Positions 15,898 through 24,420 of a stretch of 34,881 bases of DNA are shown piece after piece. This DNA comes from JBBDWZ01 sp050732575 (lineage in GTDB: Bacteria; Gemmatimonadota; Gemmatimonadetes; Longimicrobiales; RSA9). How positions within the stretch are numbered: position 1 is the first letter of the stretch; the number at the start of each line of letters is the position of its first letter. The position numbers and the translations under genes were made by a program. The stretch is from contig JBOHRF010000022.1 in the NCBI GenBank assembly GCA_050732575.1, positions 1-34,881 on the forward strand, given 5' to 3'. The notes beneath the pieces are model-generated. The model did not search any database, was not told the origin of the DNA, and saw nothing but the letters and a program-made list of their open reading frames with translations.

Positions 15898-18411
15898 ATG
15901 AGGCAACTATCTACCACTGCCGCCGTCCTGGGTGTCCTGGGAGCACTGGCCGCAGTCGCGGCTGTGACCGTGCCTCGTGGGGCCCACCCACCGGTGCCGG
16001 GCGCCCGGCCCCAGGTTGTGACGGAGCCTGTCTCTTCTCTTGCCGCTCGGAATAATGAGTCCGCCATCCCGGCTGAAGCGCTGACGGCCGTGGTCAGGCG
16101 CCTTTGTGGTGCCTGCCATAACGAAGCGGTCAACGCCGGCAATTTGCATCTGACAGCGTTCGACGTCGGAGCCGCACCGAAGATGGCGGAGACGGCGGAG
16201 AAGATGATCGTCAAGCTGCGCTCGGGCATGATGCCACCGCCGGGGATTCCCAGGCCGGGCGGCGATACGTTGCGCGTCCTGGTGGAGACGCTGGAACAGC
16301 TCATCGATGGTGCAACGGGCACAGCGATGAACCCGGGGAATCGACCTTTCCAGCGGCTCAATCGAGCCGAATATGAGCGCTCCATCAGCCAGCTTCTGGC
16401 GCTCGACATCAATGCGGGTGATTACCTGCCCCTCGATACCAAGAGCGCCAACTTCGACAACATAGCCGACGTGCAGATGCTCTCACCGACGTTGTTGGGC
16501 GCGTATCTGAACGCGGCCGACCAGATCAGCCGGCTGGCCGTGGGCGATCGTAATGTCGCGCCCAGCTCGAAGACCTACGAGAAGCCAGGTTATTTCTCAC
16601 AGTGGGATCACGAGCAAGGCGCGCCCTTCGGCACACGTGGCGGGATCACGGTGATGCACAACTTCCCGGCCGATGGCGAATACGTATTTCGCATGGCCTT
16701 CGATCACACGACTACGGGCGGCTACTACGGCAGCACGATACGTTTCGAGCAAATCGAGATTTCGATCGATGGCGAACGTGCGGCGCTGCTGGACATGGAT
16801 CAGTGGATGCACGTGCAGGATCGCAATGGTGTGAACATGGACAGTGAACCGATCCGTGTTCAGGCCGGGCCGCATCGTGTGTCGGCCGCATTCATCAGGC
16901 GCACCGAAGGCCCCATGGAAGACCTCGTGTCTCCGCACGAGTGGTCGTTGGCCGATCGCCAGATTGGTGCTGGTGGTTACGGCATCACCTCGCCGCCTCA
17001 CTTGAAAGAGCTGGTGGTGGCTGGCCCGCACCATGTGACCGGTGTTTCAGAGACGCCCAGCCGCAACAAGATCTTCACCTGCAGACCCACGTCAGCGCAG
17101 CAATACGAAGCGTGCGCTCAGCAGATTCTCACGCGCCTCGCAGCTCAGGCCTACCGCCGGCCGCTCACGGCCGAAGATGCGGGTGCTTTGCTGAAGTTTT
17201 ATCGCCAGGGCGTAGCGGCAGGGGATTTCGAGACCGGTGTGCGCACGGGACTCCAAGCCATTCTGGCCAGCCCCGATTTTGTTTTCCGGTATGAGCCCGC
17301 GCGCAGTGGATCCGTAAAGCCGGGCGAGACCTATCGCATCAGCGACCTGGCACTGGCCGCGCGTCTTTCGTTTTTCCTCTGGGGTGCGCCGCCGGATGAA
17401 GAGTTAATGGCACTGGCCCGGGGCCAGAAGCTGTCGGGGCCGGTGCTCGAGGCGCAGGTGCGGCGCATGCTGAAGGATGCGCGCGCAGAAGCGCTGGGCA
17501 CGCGCTTCGCCGCGCAGTGGTTGCGTCTGCAGGACCTGGACAAGGTCCATCCCGATGCCTTCTGGTTCCCCGACTTCGATCAGCAGCTGGCCGATGCCAT
17601 GCGCCGAGAGACCGAGTTGTTTTTCTACAACCTGGTGCGCGACGATCGCAGTCTGCTCGAGTTGTTCCGCGCGGATTACACGTTCGTCAACGAGCGACTG
17701 GCGCGGCATTACGGCATGGCGAACGTGGTGGGCACACAGTTCCGCAAAGTGAGCTATCCGGATGCGAGCCGGCGTGGCCTGTTCGGTCAGGGCAGCATTC
17801 TGACACTCACCTCACACGCCAATCGGACCTCGCCTGTACTGCGCGGCAAATGGGTCATGGAAGTGCTGCTGGGCACGCCGCCGCCACCGCCACCGCCCGG
17901 CGTGCCGGACCTGGAAGAGACGGCCGATGAAACGGAAGGCAGGCTGCTGACTACGCGCGAGCGCATGGAGCAACATCGCTCGAATCCGACCTGCCGATCG
18001 TGCCATCAATACATGGACCCGATTGGTCTGGCACTCGACAATTTCGATGTGACCGGGAAATGGCGCATCCGGGAGAACGGAATGGCGCTCGATACACGAG
18101 GCGAGCTGTACGATGGGACGCCCGTGAGCAACCCGGATGAACTGAGGAAGGCGCTGCTCAAGCGACCCATACCGCTGGTGCGCACCTTCACCGAGAACCT
18201 GATGGCGTATGCGCTGGGCCGGCGCGTCGAGTACTACGACAAGCCTGCGATTCGAATCATTGCGAAAGAAGCGGAAGCCAATGATTACCGCATGTCTGCC
18301 TTCATCCTGGGTGTAGTCAAGAGCGCTGCATTCCAGTACAAGCGGGAAGGCGTTGCGGATGAACCGGGTCGGCAGGGGAATGGGCAGAAGCGCAGCGCAG
18401 ACAATCGGTAA
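15898..18411 (+). CDS. DUF1592/DUF1588 planctomycete-type cytochrome c protein
   Basis: 837 aa. The ATG at 15898 is chosen because GGAGG lies six bases upstream and a signal sequence follows (hydrophobic residues about 7-25); the frame runs further upstream through repeat DNA. A first heme motif CGACH (70-74) sits in a PSCyt1-like segment with 'GMMPPPGIPRP'. DUF1587 follows (about 150-215), a beta-rich carbohydrate-binding-like segment (about 250-365), DUF1595 (about 400-470), DUF1592 (about 480-610), DUF1588 with Pro-rich linker and second heme CRSCH (699-703, then 'QYMDPIGLALDNFD'), and DUF1585 (about 745-820). The family is periplasmic and its role is unproven; electron transfer in polymer or peptide metabolism has been inferred. 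It heads a three-gene operon with the DUF1552 gene 26 bases on. Confidence 0.88.
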   Translation: MRQLSTTAAVLGVLGALAAVAAVTVPRGAHPPVPGARPQVVTEPVSSLAARNNESAIPAEALTAVVRRLCGACHNEAVNAGNLHLTAFDVGAAPKMAETAEKMIVKLRSGMMPPPGIPRPGGDTLRVLVETLEQLIDGATGTAMNPGNRPFQRLNRAEYERSISQLLALDINAGDYLPLDTKSANFDNIADVQMLSPTLLGAYLNAADQISRLAVGDRNVAPSSKTYEKPGYFSQWDHEQGAPFGTRGGITVMHNFPADGEYVFRMAFDHTTTGGYYGSTIRFEQIEISIDGERAALLDMDQWMHVQDRNGVNMDSEPIRVQAGPHRVSAAFIRRTEGPMEDLVSPHEWSLADRQIGAGGYGITSPPHLKELVVAGPHHVTGVSETPSRNKIFTCRPTSAQQYEACAQQILTRLAAQAYRRPLTAEDAGALLKFYRQGVAAGDFETGVRTGLQAILASPDFVFRYEPARSGSVKPGETYRISDLALAARLSFFLWGAPPDEELMALARGQKLSGPVLEAQVRRMLKDARAEALGTRFAAQWLRLQDLDKVHPDAFWFPDFDQQLADAMRRETELFFYNLVRDDRSLLELFRADYTFVNERLARHYGMANVVGTQFRKVSYPDASRRGLFGQGSILTLTSHANRTSPVLRGKWVMEVLLGTPPPPPPPGVPDLEETADETEGRLLTTRERMEQHRSNPTCRSCHQYMDPIGLALDNFDVTGKWRIRENGMALDTRGELYDGTPVSNPDELRKALLKRPIPLVRTFTENLMAYALGRRVEYYDKPAIRIIAKEAEANDYRMSAFILGVVKSAAFQYKREGVADEPGRQGNGQKRSADNR

Positions 18412-18437
18412 GCCTGACGTAACGCGGAGATTGCACC

Positions 18438-19835
18438 ATGGATTTCATTACCGGTAAGCACCTCGATCGCCGCACTTTCTTGCGCGGCATGGGCGCTACG
18501 GTGGCACTGCCTTTCCTGGACGCCATGGTGCCGACCGGGCGGGCCTGGAGCAGAACGGCCGCCGCCATCGATCGGCCGCGGCTGGTGTGTATCGAGATGG
18601 TGCACGGCGCGGCGGGCAGCAATGCGTGGGGCGCCACCCGGAATCTCTGGGCACCTGCGACGGTTGGACGCGAATTCGACCTCACGCCAAGCGCACTGAG
18701 CGTACTCGAGCCGTACCGTGATTATCTGACCATCGTGAGTAACACGGACGTGCGCATGGCCGATGCGTTTGCATCGAACCCGAGTGAGATCGGCGGCGAC
18801 CATTTTCGCTCGAGTGCTGTGTTCCTGACGCAGTCGCATCCCAAGCAGACGGAAGGCTCGGACGTCTTTGTCGGCACATCGCTGGACCAGCTGTACGCGC
18901 AGCGATTCGGGCAGGACACGCCCATCCCGTCCATGCAGCTGTGTATTGAGAACATCGACCAGGCGGGCGGCTGCGCGTACGGCTACAGCTGTGTATACAC
19001 GGACACGATCAGCTGGGCATCGCCCACCGAGCCGCTGCCCGTGATCCGGGACCCGCGCGTGGCGTTCGACATGTTGTTCGGCGCCGGCGGTACCGTGGCG
19101 GAACGGGCGGCGCGCCAGCGCACCAATCGCAGCATTCTGGATTGGATCACGGGCCGGGTCAGCGATCTGAAAAGAGAGCTGGGCGCGGTGGATCGCCAGC
19201 GCATGGAACAGTACCTCGAGAACATCCGCGAGATCGAGCGGCGCATCCAGCGCATTGAAGCACAGAATTCGAGCGGCAATCCCAGAGAATTGCCAGGCGC
19301 ACCCGCGGGCGTGCCCGATTCATTCGAGGAACACGTCAAGCTGATGTTCGACTTGCAGGCACTGGCCTTCGAGTCGGACATGACGCGCGTGTTCTCGTTC
19401 AAGATGGGACGGGATTCATCGGCGCGCGTCTTTCCGGAAAGCGGCACGGACAAGCCGTTCCATCCAGCATCCCATCACGGCGGACGGGAAGCGGCCGTGG
19501 TCGACTTCTACAAGATCAACAAGTATCACCTCAGCATGCTGCCGCACTTCCTGGACAAACTGAAGAGCATCACAGAAGGGGAAAGCAATCTGCTGGACAA
19601 GAGCATCATCCTGTACGGCTCGCCCATGGCGGACAGTAACCTGCACAACCACAAGCGTTGTCCATTATTCCTTGCGGGTCGGGGCAACGGCCAACTGACG
19701 GGTGGTCTGCACCTCAAGGCGACTGAGGGCACACCCATGGCCAACGTGATGCTGAGTTTGCTGCACAAGCTCGGTCTCAACGATATGTCACAATTCGGCG
19801 ATAGCACGGGCGAGTTTTCGCTCACGGCGGTATGA
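18438..19835 (+). CDS. DUF1552 protein, Tat-exported
   Basis: 465 aa. A twin-arginine signal ('DRRTFLRGMG', residues 10-19, then 'ATVALPFLDAM') begins the DUF1552 domain, which fills the rest of the protein. Members are almost always encoded beside a DUF1592/DUF1588 cytochrome, as here, implying a common periplasmic function; the reaction is unknown. Visible family-like features are 'DHFRSSAVFLT', 'SMQLCIEN', 'NIREIERRIQ', 'HPASHHGG' and 'LYGSPMADSNLHNHKRCPLFLAG', the last with several His residues that could bind metal. The fold is reminiscent of alkaline-phosphatase/sulfatase-like proteins (inference). The stop overlaps the ankyrin gene's start by four bases. Confidence 0.88.
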   Translation: MDFITGKHLDRRTFLRGMGATVALPFLDAMVPTGRAWSRTAAAIDRPRLVCIEMVHGAAGSNAWGATRNLWAPATVGREFDLTPSALSVLEPYRDYLTIVSNTDVRMADAFASNPSEIGGDHFRSSAVFLTQSHPKQTEGSDVFVGTSLDQLYAQRFGQDTPIPSMQLCIENIDQAGGCAYGYSCVYTDTISWASPTEPLPVIRDPRVAFDMLFGAGGTVAERAARQRTNRSILDWITGRVSDLKRELGAVDRQRMEQYLENIREIERRIQRIEAQNSSGNPRELPGAPAGVPDSFEEHVKLMFDLQALAFESDMTRVFSFKMGRDSSARVFPESGTDKPFHPASHHGGREAAVVDFYKINKYHLSMLPHFLDKLKSITEGESNLLDKSIILYGSPMADSNLHNHKRCPLFLAGRGNGQLTGGLHLKATEGTPMANVMLSLLHKLGLNDMSQFGDSTGEFSLTAV

Positions 19836-21643
19836 GGATCGGACCCATGACTGGTGCGCGATCCATGAAATTTGTCGGCGTATTGACACTGATCACGCTG
19901 TTGCTGGCAGCAGCGCCTCCGTCACCGCTGGCGGATGCCGCCATGCGCGGTGACCGGGTACTGGTCCGGTCGCTGCTTGCGAAAGGCGCCGATGTGAATG
20001 CGCCGCAAGGTGACGGCATGACCGCGCTGCACTGGGCGTCGGCCCGTGGTGATGTCGAGCTGGCGGACCTGCTCGTACGGGCGGGCGCAAAGCTCGAGGC
20101 CGTGACGCGCAATGGCGCATACACTCCGCTCCATCTGGCCAGCAAGGCTGGTTATGCGCCTGTAGTGAGGCGCCTGCTCAAGGCCGGTAGCAACATCAAG
20201 GCGATAACAACGACCGGCGGCGTCAGTGCATTGCACCTGGCCGCCGGTGCGGGCAGCGCGGATGCGGTAACGGCGCTCCTGGAACGTGGCAGTGATCCAA
20301 ACGTTCGCGAAACGGGCTGGGGACAAACGCCGCTGATTTTTGCCGCTGCTTACAACCGCGTAGAAGTAGTGAAGGTGCTGCTCAAGCGCGGCGCGCATGT
20401 GGCCATCACCACGACCGTCCTGGATCTGCCGGCACGTGACGCGGTGGATCGGACGGCCGGCCAACGCCGCAACCAGACGCTGAACGCATTCCGCAAACAA
20501 TCTTCCGACAGTCAAACCTGGCGGCCGTCCAGCGCACAGGTGCAAGCGGCGGTGAGCGCGGCACAACAGGTGCAAAAAGCGGGTGCCACCGCCGAAGTTG
20601 CAGAAGCTGATCCCGATCCCTCGGGCGGTGAAGAAGTGGCCGGTTATTCGGGCCTGGTGGGCAGCCAGGGCGGCCTCACAGCACTGCTGCACGCTGTTCG
20701 TGAGGGTCACAAGGAAGCAACCGCCCTGCTGTTGAATGCGGGCGCGGACATCAACCAGGTGAGTGCCGGCGACCACACGAGTCCACTGCTGCTGGCCACG
20801 ATCAACGGCCATTTCGATCTGGCCGCGCAGCTGCTCCAGAAAGGCGCCAACCCCAACCTGGCCAGTGATGCCGGCGCCACTCCGCTGTTTGCTGCCATCA
20901 ACACGCAGTGGGCGCCCAAGTCACGCTACCCGCAGCAGCTTGCCCACATGCTTCAGAAAGCCACTTATCTGGATCTCATGAAGGCGCTGCTCGCAGCGGG
21001 CGCCAATCCGAATGTCCGACTGAAGAAGCACATCTGGTACATGTCGTACACGTTCGATCTGCTGGATGTGGACACCCGGGGCGCAACCCCGTTCTGGCGC
21101 GCGGCCTATGCCACCGATGTCGATGCCATGCGCCTCCTGGTGGCTAGTGGCGCAGATTCGAAGATCGCAACCCTGAAGACACCCGATCGGCCCCGACGAG
21201 GCGGCGGACGCGGTGATGCCGCAAGCGCACGTCAGGATCCGTCCGGACTGCCACCCGTGCCGCCGGACGGACCGGCTGTGTGGCCCATTCACGCCGCGTC
21301 AGGTGTGGGTTACGGTGAGGGCTACGCCGCGAATGCGCACCGACACGTGCCCGGCGGCTGGCTGCCCGCAGTGAAGTACCTGGTCGAGGAGTTGGGTGCA
21401 GACGTCAATGCACGCGACCTCAACGGCTACAACGCGCTTCATCACGCGGCCGCGCGCGGCGACAACGAACTGATCCACTATCTCGTGCAAAAAGGCGCGG
21501 ACGTGACCGCCGTGAGTCGCAAGGGGCAAACCACGGCAGACATGGCCAATGGACCGGTGCAGCGAATTTCGCCATTCCCGCAAACCGTGGCACTGTTGGA
21601 AAAACTGGGGTCCAAGAACAATCGCCGCTGCATGTCCTGCTAA
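19832..21643 (+). CDS. Exported ankyrin-repeat protein ending in CxxC
   Basis: 603 aa. The ATG at 19832 overlaps the DUF1552 stop (ATGA), so translation is probably coupled; an internal ATG at 19865 would shorten the N-terminus. A hydrophobic signal lies at about residues 13-28. At least eight ankyrin repeats are recognisable, with motifs such as 'GMTALHWASARGDVELADLL' and 'TPLHLASKAGYAPVVRRLL'. They fall in two blocks separated by a Gln/Ala-rich insert (about 215-265), with a disordered Arg/Gly/Pro stretch near 450-480. The last residues are 'RRCMSC', a CxxC without the His of a heme motif, possibly for metal, disulfide or thioether attachment. It is the third member of the DUF1592-DUF1552 operon; a scaffold role in the periplasm is inferred. 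Confidence 0.85.
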   Translation: MRIGPMTGARSMKFVGVLTLITLLLAAAPPSPLADAAMRGDRVLVRSLLAKGADVNAPQGDGMTALHWASARGDVELADLLVRAGAKLEAVTRNGAYTPLHLASKAGYAPVVRRLLKAGSNIKAITTTGGVSALHLAAGAGSADAVTALLERGSDPNVRETGWGQTPLIFAAAYNRVEVVKVLLKRGAHVAITTTVLDLPARDAVDRTAGQRRNQTLNAFRKQSSDSQTWRPSSAQVQAAVSAAQQVQKAGATAEVAEADPDPSGGEEVAGYSGLVGSQGGLTALLHAVREGHKEATALLLNAGADINQVSAGDHTSPLLLATINGHFDLAAQLLQKGANPNLASDAGATPLFAAINTQWAPKSRYPQQLAHMLQKATYLDLMKALLAAGANPNVRLKKHIWYMSYTFDLLDVDTRGATPFWRAAYATDVDAMRLLVASGADSKIATLKTPDRPRRGGGRGDAASARQDPSGLPPVPPDGPAVWPIHAASGVGYGEGYAANAHRHVPGGWLPAVKYLVEELGADVNARDLNGYNALHHAAARGDNELIHYLVQKGADVTAVSRKGQTTADMANGPVQRISPFPQTVALLEKLGSKNNRRCMSC

Positions 21644-21645
21644 CA

Positions 21646-21702
21646 CACGTTCTCGCTCACGTTTTCGCTCACAATCCGTTAACGACCGTGTGCGAGAACG
21701 TG
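21646..21702. terminator. Inverted word array at the ankyrin/SnoaL convergent junction
   Basis: A 12-base word ACGTTCTCGCTC (21647-21658) is repeated with one change (21659-21670). CACGTTCTCG (21646-21655) is exactly inverted as CGAGAACGTG (21693-21702), and the match extends to 14 of 15. CGTTAACG lies in the loop. It fills the 61-base gap between the two stop codons, so a bidirectional terminator role is likely. Confidence 0.6.
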
Positions 21703-21704
21703 AA

Positions 21705-22172
21705 CTAGCGCGCAACATCCGAGCTGGAAATATCCCGCGCAACCAACCAACGACCATCACCCTGTTTGCGCCAGATTTCTACCGTCTTGCCCGAATCATC
21801 AACCATTCGGCCGTCGGGCATGGCCATACGCATTCGGTAACGCCCGCGCACGTACGCCAGATCGGCGCGAATCTCGAGCTCCAGTAGCTCCACACCACTC
21901 CCCTTTATGGGCGGCCAATCCTGCACGAATGCGCGAATGTTCGAGCGGCCGGCAATGGCGGGCCGGTTCGGCACCATCACAATGGCATCGTCTGTGAACC
22001 AGGATGCCCACGATTCCCAATCGCCTCGGCCGCTGGCCTCGGTCATAGCCTGCACCGCTTTTTCGATGGCCGCAGAATCAGTTGCCAGGGTTTGTTGAGT
22101 AGCTGACTGCACCTGGCAGCCAATCACGCCTACGAGCAGGATCAGAGACCAACGCTGTTGACGGACCCGCAT
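21705..22172 (-). CDS. SnoaL-like/DUF4440 lipoprotein
   Basis: 155 aa from the ATG at 22172. A lipoprotein signal ends in 'VGVIGC', so Cys19 would be lipidated. Residues about 33-150 form a SnoaL/NTF2-like (DUF4440) domain: 'IEKAVQAMTEASGRGDWES', 'WFTDDAIVMVPNRPAIAGRS', 'IRAFVQDWP', then beta strands ending in 'WLVARDI'. Such domains bind small hydrophobic ligands, and no specific function is assigned. The frame is open further upstream but that part lies in palindromic repeat DNA, and the signal sequence plus an AAAGG site support the internal start. Confidence 0.8.
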   Translation of the reverse strand: MRVRQQRWSLILLVGVIGCQVQSATQQTLATDSAAIEKAVQAMTEASGRGDWESWASWFTDDAIVMVPNRPAIAGRSNIRAFVQDWPPIKGSGVELLELEIRADLAYVRGRYRMRMAMPDGRMVDDSGKTVEIWRKQGDGRWLVARDISSSDVAR

Positions 22173-22199
22173 GTTTGCGCCTTTCACGCACGAAGAATT

Positions 22200-22320
22200 C
22201 GGGAGCGTAGAGCGGGAGCTAGGAGCGGGAGCAGGCGGGAGCGGGCCTGTGCGCACCGATCACGGTAGGCCGACACCCGCGCCCGGCCGCGCCTGCTCCC
22301 GTTATGCGCTCCCGCTCCGG
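22200..22320. repeat. Inverted array of the word GCGGGAGC
   Basis: The left arm (22200-22245) has four copies of CGGGAGC with short spacers; the right arm (about 22290-22319) has CTGCTCCCG and GCGCTCCCGCTCC. It lies between two minus-strand genes, upstream of the SnoaL lipoprotein gene and downstream of the SRPBCC gene, and could serve as the terminator of the ArsR-SRPBCC unit. Confidence 0.6.
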
Positions 22321-22380
22321 AACGTTGTGAACCGAAAGCATGGCTCGATTTGACGCACAGGCTCCTAACGTGTTCAGGGA

Positions 22381-22902
22381 TTACCACCCTGCCCGAGATA
22401 CCTGGTCTGGTTTTGTTGAACCAGGAAGCATGAACATGAACGCACTTAGCATGCGATAGGTGAATTTGGTCTTGAACGGTATGTCACCCGTTTCCAGCTC
22501 GGTCTTGAGTATGGAAAGGATGTCTCGCCAGCCGCCCAATACCGATTTGTGTGTCTTGACCTGGTTGGTCCAGCCGGCATGCGTAAGCTTCACGCGACAG
22601 CCTCCCGGTATTTCCTCCAACTCCCATGTTACCAGACTGGGCTGCTCCGTGCGCGTAGTGAACATGTACGTGTGCGAGAACTTATGCGGCGGCACCACTT
22701 CTACCACTTCACCCACCACAAAGACACGCTTACGGTCCGGACTGGTATAGCGCAGCTTGCTGCCCACTTTCATGGTGGATTCCAGTACCGTGTTGACCAT
22801 GGCGCGTTGCACGCGCCCGATCTTCGTAATCTCCGCCCACACACGCTCAAGCGGCACCATGATGTCAATGGTAAGCACGTGATCCGGCAGTCCTTCTGTC
22901 AT
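22381..22902 (-). CDS. SRPBCC/AHSA1-like protein, module 1
   Basis: 173 aa from the ATG at 22902, selected because GAGGAG (complement of 22910-22915) stands seven bases upstream; a TTG overlapping the ArsR stop at 22932 is the alternative. It has the SRPBCC ligand-binding fold: 'HVLTIDIMVPLERVWAEITKIG', 'STMKVGSKLRYTS', 'GEVVEVVPPHKFSHTYMF', 'TWELEEIPGGCRVKLTHAGW', then a C-terminal helix ('GGWRDILSILKTELETG'). These proteins bind hydrophobic small molecules and are commonly encoded behind an ArsR regulator, as here. Ligand unknown. Confidence 0.85.
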   Translation of the reverse strand: MTEGLPDHVLTIDIMVPLERVWAEITKIGRVQRAMVNTVLESTMKVGSKLRYTSPDRKRVFVVGEVVEVVPPHKFSHTYMFTTRTEQPSLVTWELEEIPGGCRVKLTHAGWTNQVKTHKSVLGGWRDILSILKTELETGDIPFKTKFTYRMLSAFMFMLPGSTKPDQVSRAGW

Positions 22903-22928
22903 GGAGACGCTCCTCACTCTGGCTTCGC

Positions 22929-23294
22929 TCAAGCCGAACGCGTACGCGCGCGCTTGTCACGGCTGGCCACCGCTTCCTCTTCCAGTGCAGCCTTGAGACC
23001 TACCAGTGACTGCGTCCAGGGTTGCTGGTAGCGACTCACCCAGCGGTCGTAGATCTGCTGGATGGGAATGGGATTCAGATAGTTGAAACGCTGACGACCC
23101 TGCCGGTGATGCACGACCAGCCCACCCTGCTCTAATACGAGCAAATGCTGCATCACGGCGAAACGCGAGTGGTTGGGAAACCGCTCGGCCAGCTCACCCG
23201 TGGTGCGCGGCCCGGCGCGCAGGATGTCCAGCATGCGCCGTCGTATTGGATTGGCGAGTGCGCGCCAAACGTGGCTCAGGTCGGCTCTGGACAT
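22929..23294 (-). CDS. ArsR-family transcriptional regulator, module 1
   Basis: 121 aa from the ATG at 23294. A winged helix-turn-helix fills residues about 5-85: 'LSHVWRALANPIRRRMLDIL', 'RTTGELAERFPNHSRFAVMQHLLVL', 'GLVVHHRQGRQRFNYLNP'. There is no Cys-rich metal site, so the signal is probably not a metal. It immediately precedes the SRPBCC gene. A perfect 10-bp inverted repeat covers its -10 and start codon, implying autoregulation and possibly a leaderless transcript. An upstream in-frame start at 23312 would place the operator inside the coding sequence. Confidence 0.88.
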   Translation of the reverse strand: MSRADLSHVWRALANPIRRRMLDILRAGPRTTGELAERFPNHSRFAVMQHLLVLEQGGLVVHHRQGRQRFNYLNPIPIQQIYDRWVSRYQQPWTQSLVGLKAALEEEAVASRDKRARTRSA

Positions 23295-23316
23295 ATGTGA
23301 TAATACTATCACATAT
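23293..23316 (-). promoter_or_regulatory. Perfect inverted-repeat operator over the promoter and start of arsR module 1
   Basis: ATATGTGATA (23293-23302), spacer ATAC, TATCACATAT (23307-23316). On the minus strand a -10-like TATTAT lies at 23305-23300, placing the transcript start at about the A of the ATG (23294). A dimeric ArsR protein bound here would block RNA polymerase. Confidence 0.75.
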
Positions 23317-23375
23317 CGAGGAGCGCAAGAGGGGCATTGCAGGGCGCGGGCCCGATCGGGAAAGGATTCAACAGA

Positions 23376-23473
23376 CGAGCACGAGAATGAGCACGCCTAC
23401 GACTACGACAACGACCATGGATCTTGCAATCGAATCGTTAACGTGGTCGTAGTCGTGGTCGTTCTCGTGCTCG
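23376..23473. repeat. Inverted word array between DinB and ArsR genes
   Basis: CGAGCACGAGAA (23376-23387) is exactly inverted as TTCTCGTGCTCG (23462-23473). Inside, repeats of ACGAC on the left (CGACTACGAC at 23400-23409) face GTCGT repeats on the right (GTCGTAGTCG at 23446-23455). CGTTAACG lies near the centre, as in the array at 21646. It lies downstream of the minus-strand DinB gene and upstream of arsR. Confidence 0.7.
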
Positions 23474-23484
23474 GCCGTTTTCCG

Positions 23485-24015
23485 TTATCCTTTTAAGCCG
23501 TTGATGTGTTTGAGGATCTGGGTTATGCGGGCGAGGTGATGGTCATCGTGCTCGGCTACGAAGAATGAGAGGTCTACTGCGGTCATGGGCTGTTGTAGAC
23601 GGGGGTGGAGCGCCTGGGCGGAAAGCTGTAGCGGCGTCATTGCTTCCAGGCGCGAGATGATGGCACTGCGTGCACGCCGGAATGCAGTCAGGATCTCCGC
23701 AACGGCGCGTGCATTGTGGTTGGCCTCGTGGGTCCTGCGGTTTTGCAGATCGGCGGGTTGCAGCTGAGGTGTGCCGGCGAGCAGCTGATCGATGCGCGTC
23801 TTCCAGAGCGATTCCAGGTCGAGCAAGTGTCCGGCGTTTTCCTGGATGGACCACGCGTTGTCGATGCGGTGCACCAGGATTTGCTGCGCATGTCCGTGCA
23901 GTCGCTCCTCGAGGCGGCCGGGGGTTCCGCGCACGCGCTCGAGGATGTCGGGAAAGGCCTGGATGGGCAGGCCGAGCTCGAATTTCCGGTCGAACCAGAT
24001 GCGTCTTTGCGCCAT
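23485..24015 (-). CDS. DinB-like metal-binding protein
   Basis: 176 aa, four-helix DinB/YfiT-type fold. The metal-ligand histidines fit H63 ('QENAGHL') and H156 with H159/H160 ('AEHDDHHLARI'). Family members include thiol-S-transferases and proteins of unknown function; the specific reaction is not deducible. The ATG is three bases after the cupin stop, with GAGAGGG as ribosome site inside the cupin's last codons, so the two are cotranscribed. Confidence 0.85.
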   Translation of the reverse strand: MAQRRIWFDRKFELGLPIQAFPDILERVRGTPGRLEERLHGHAQQILVHRIDNAWSIQENAGHLLDLESLWKTRIDQLLAGTPQLQPADLQNRRTHEANHNARAVAEILTAFRRARSAIISRLEAMTPLQLSAQALHPRLQQPMTAVDLSFFVAEHDDHHLARITQILKHINGLKG

Positions 24016-24018
24016 GGA

Positions 24019-24381
24019 TTACCCTCTCGTTGCGTAGTGTTCTGCACCCGTGAAGTGCAGGGAGACGTATGGTTCGTGGTCGAGGACCCAGCTGTCATGA
24101 GGCGCCGGCGGAATGTAGAACAGGTTGCCGGCGCGCAGCTCGACGATGGAACCATCATCGAAACTGACGGCCGCGGCGCCGGCCAGAACCAGGCCCACGT
24201 GTTCAACCGTGCAGCGGGCCGCGCCGACCTGCGGTCCGACGTGAAGCGACCACTTCCAGCCCGGATCGTAGGTAGCGCGTCCAATGACCAGTGATTTCAG
24301 ACGAACCAGCTCGAAGCGTCCCTTGTGAAATACCCGAACCTGGTCGGGAGTTTCGAAGCGTTTCAGAATCACATCGATCAT
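24019..24381 (-). CDS. Small single-domain cupin
   Basis: 120 aa. It forms a cupin barrel: 'GWKWSLHVGPQVG' and 'CTVEHVGLVLAGAAAVSFDDG' for motif 1, and 'LRAGNLFYIPPAPHDSWVL' for motif 2. Potential metal ligands are H47 in the first strand, H60 and the His of 'PPAPHD'. Function is unknown; cupins of this size are sugar, ligand or sensor proteins or small dioxygenases. It heads a two-gene unit with DinB and is divergent from the Fpg-like gene (80-base spacer). Confidence 0.8.
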   Translation of the reverse strand: MIDVILKRFETPDQVRVFHKGRFELVRLKSLVIGRATYDPGWKWSLHVGPQVGAARCTVEHVGLVLAGAAAVSFDDGSIVELRAGNLFYIPPAPHDSWVLDHEPYVSLHFTGAEHYATRG

Positions 24382-24420
24382 GTTTGTGCCTCATACAAGT
24401 CATGAAGAGATGAAATTTTT

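Noticed and set aside
23293..23316. CRP-type binding site (TGTGA...TCACA)
   Set aside because: The half-sites are separated by eight rather than six bases, and the position on the arsR start codon fits an autoregulatory operator better.
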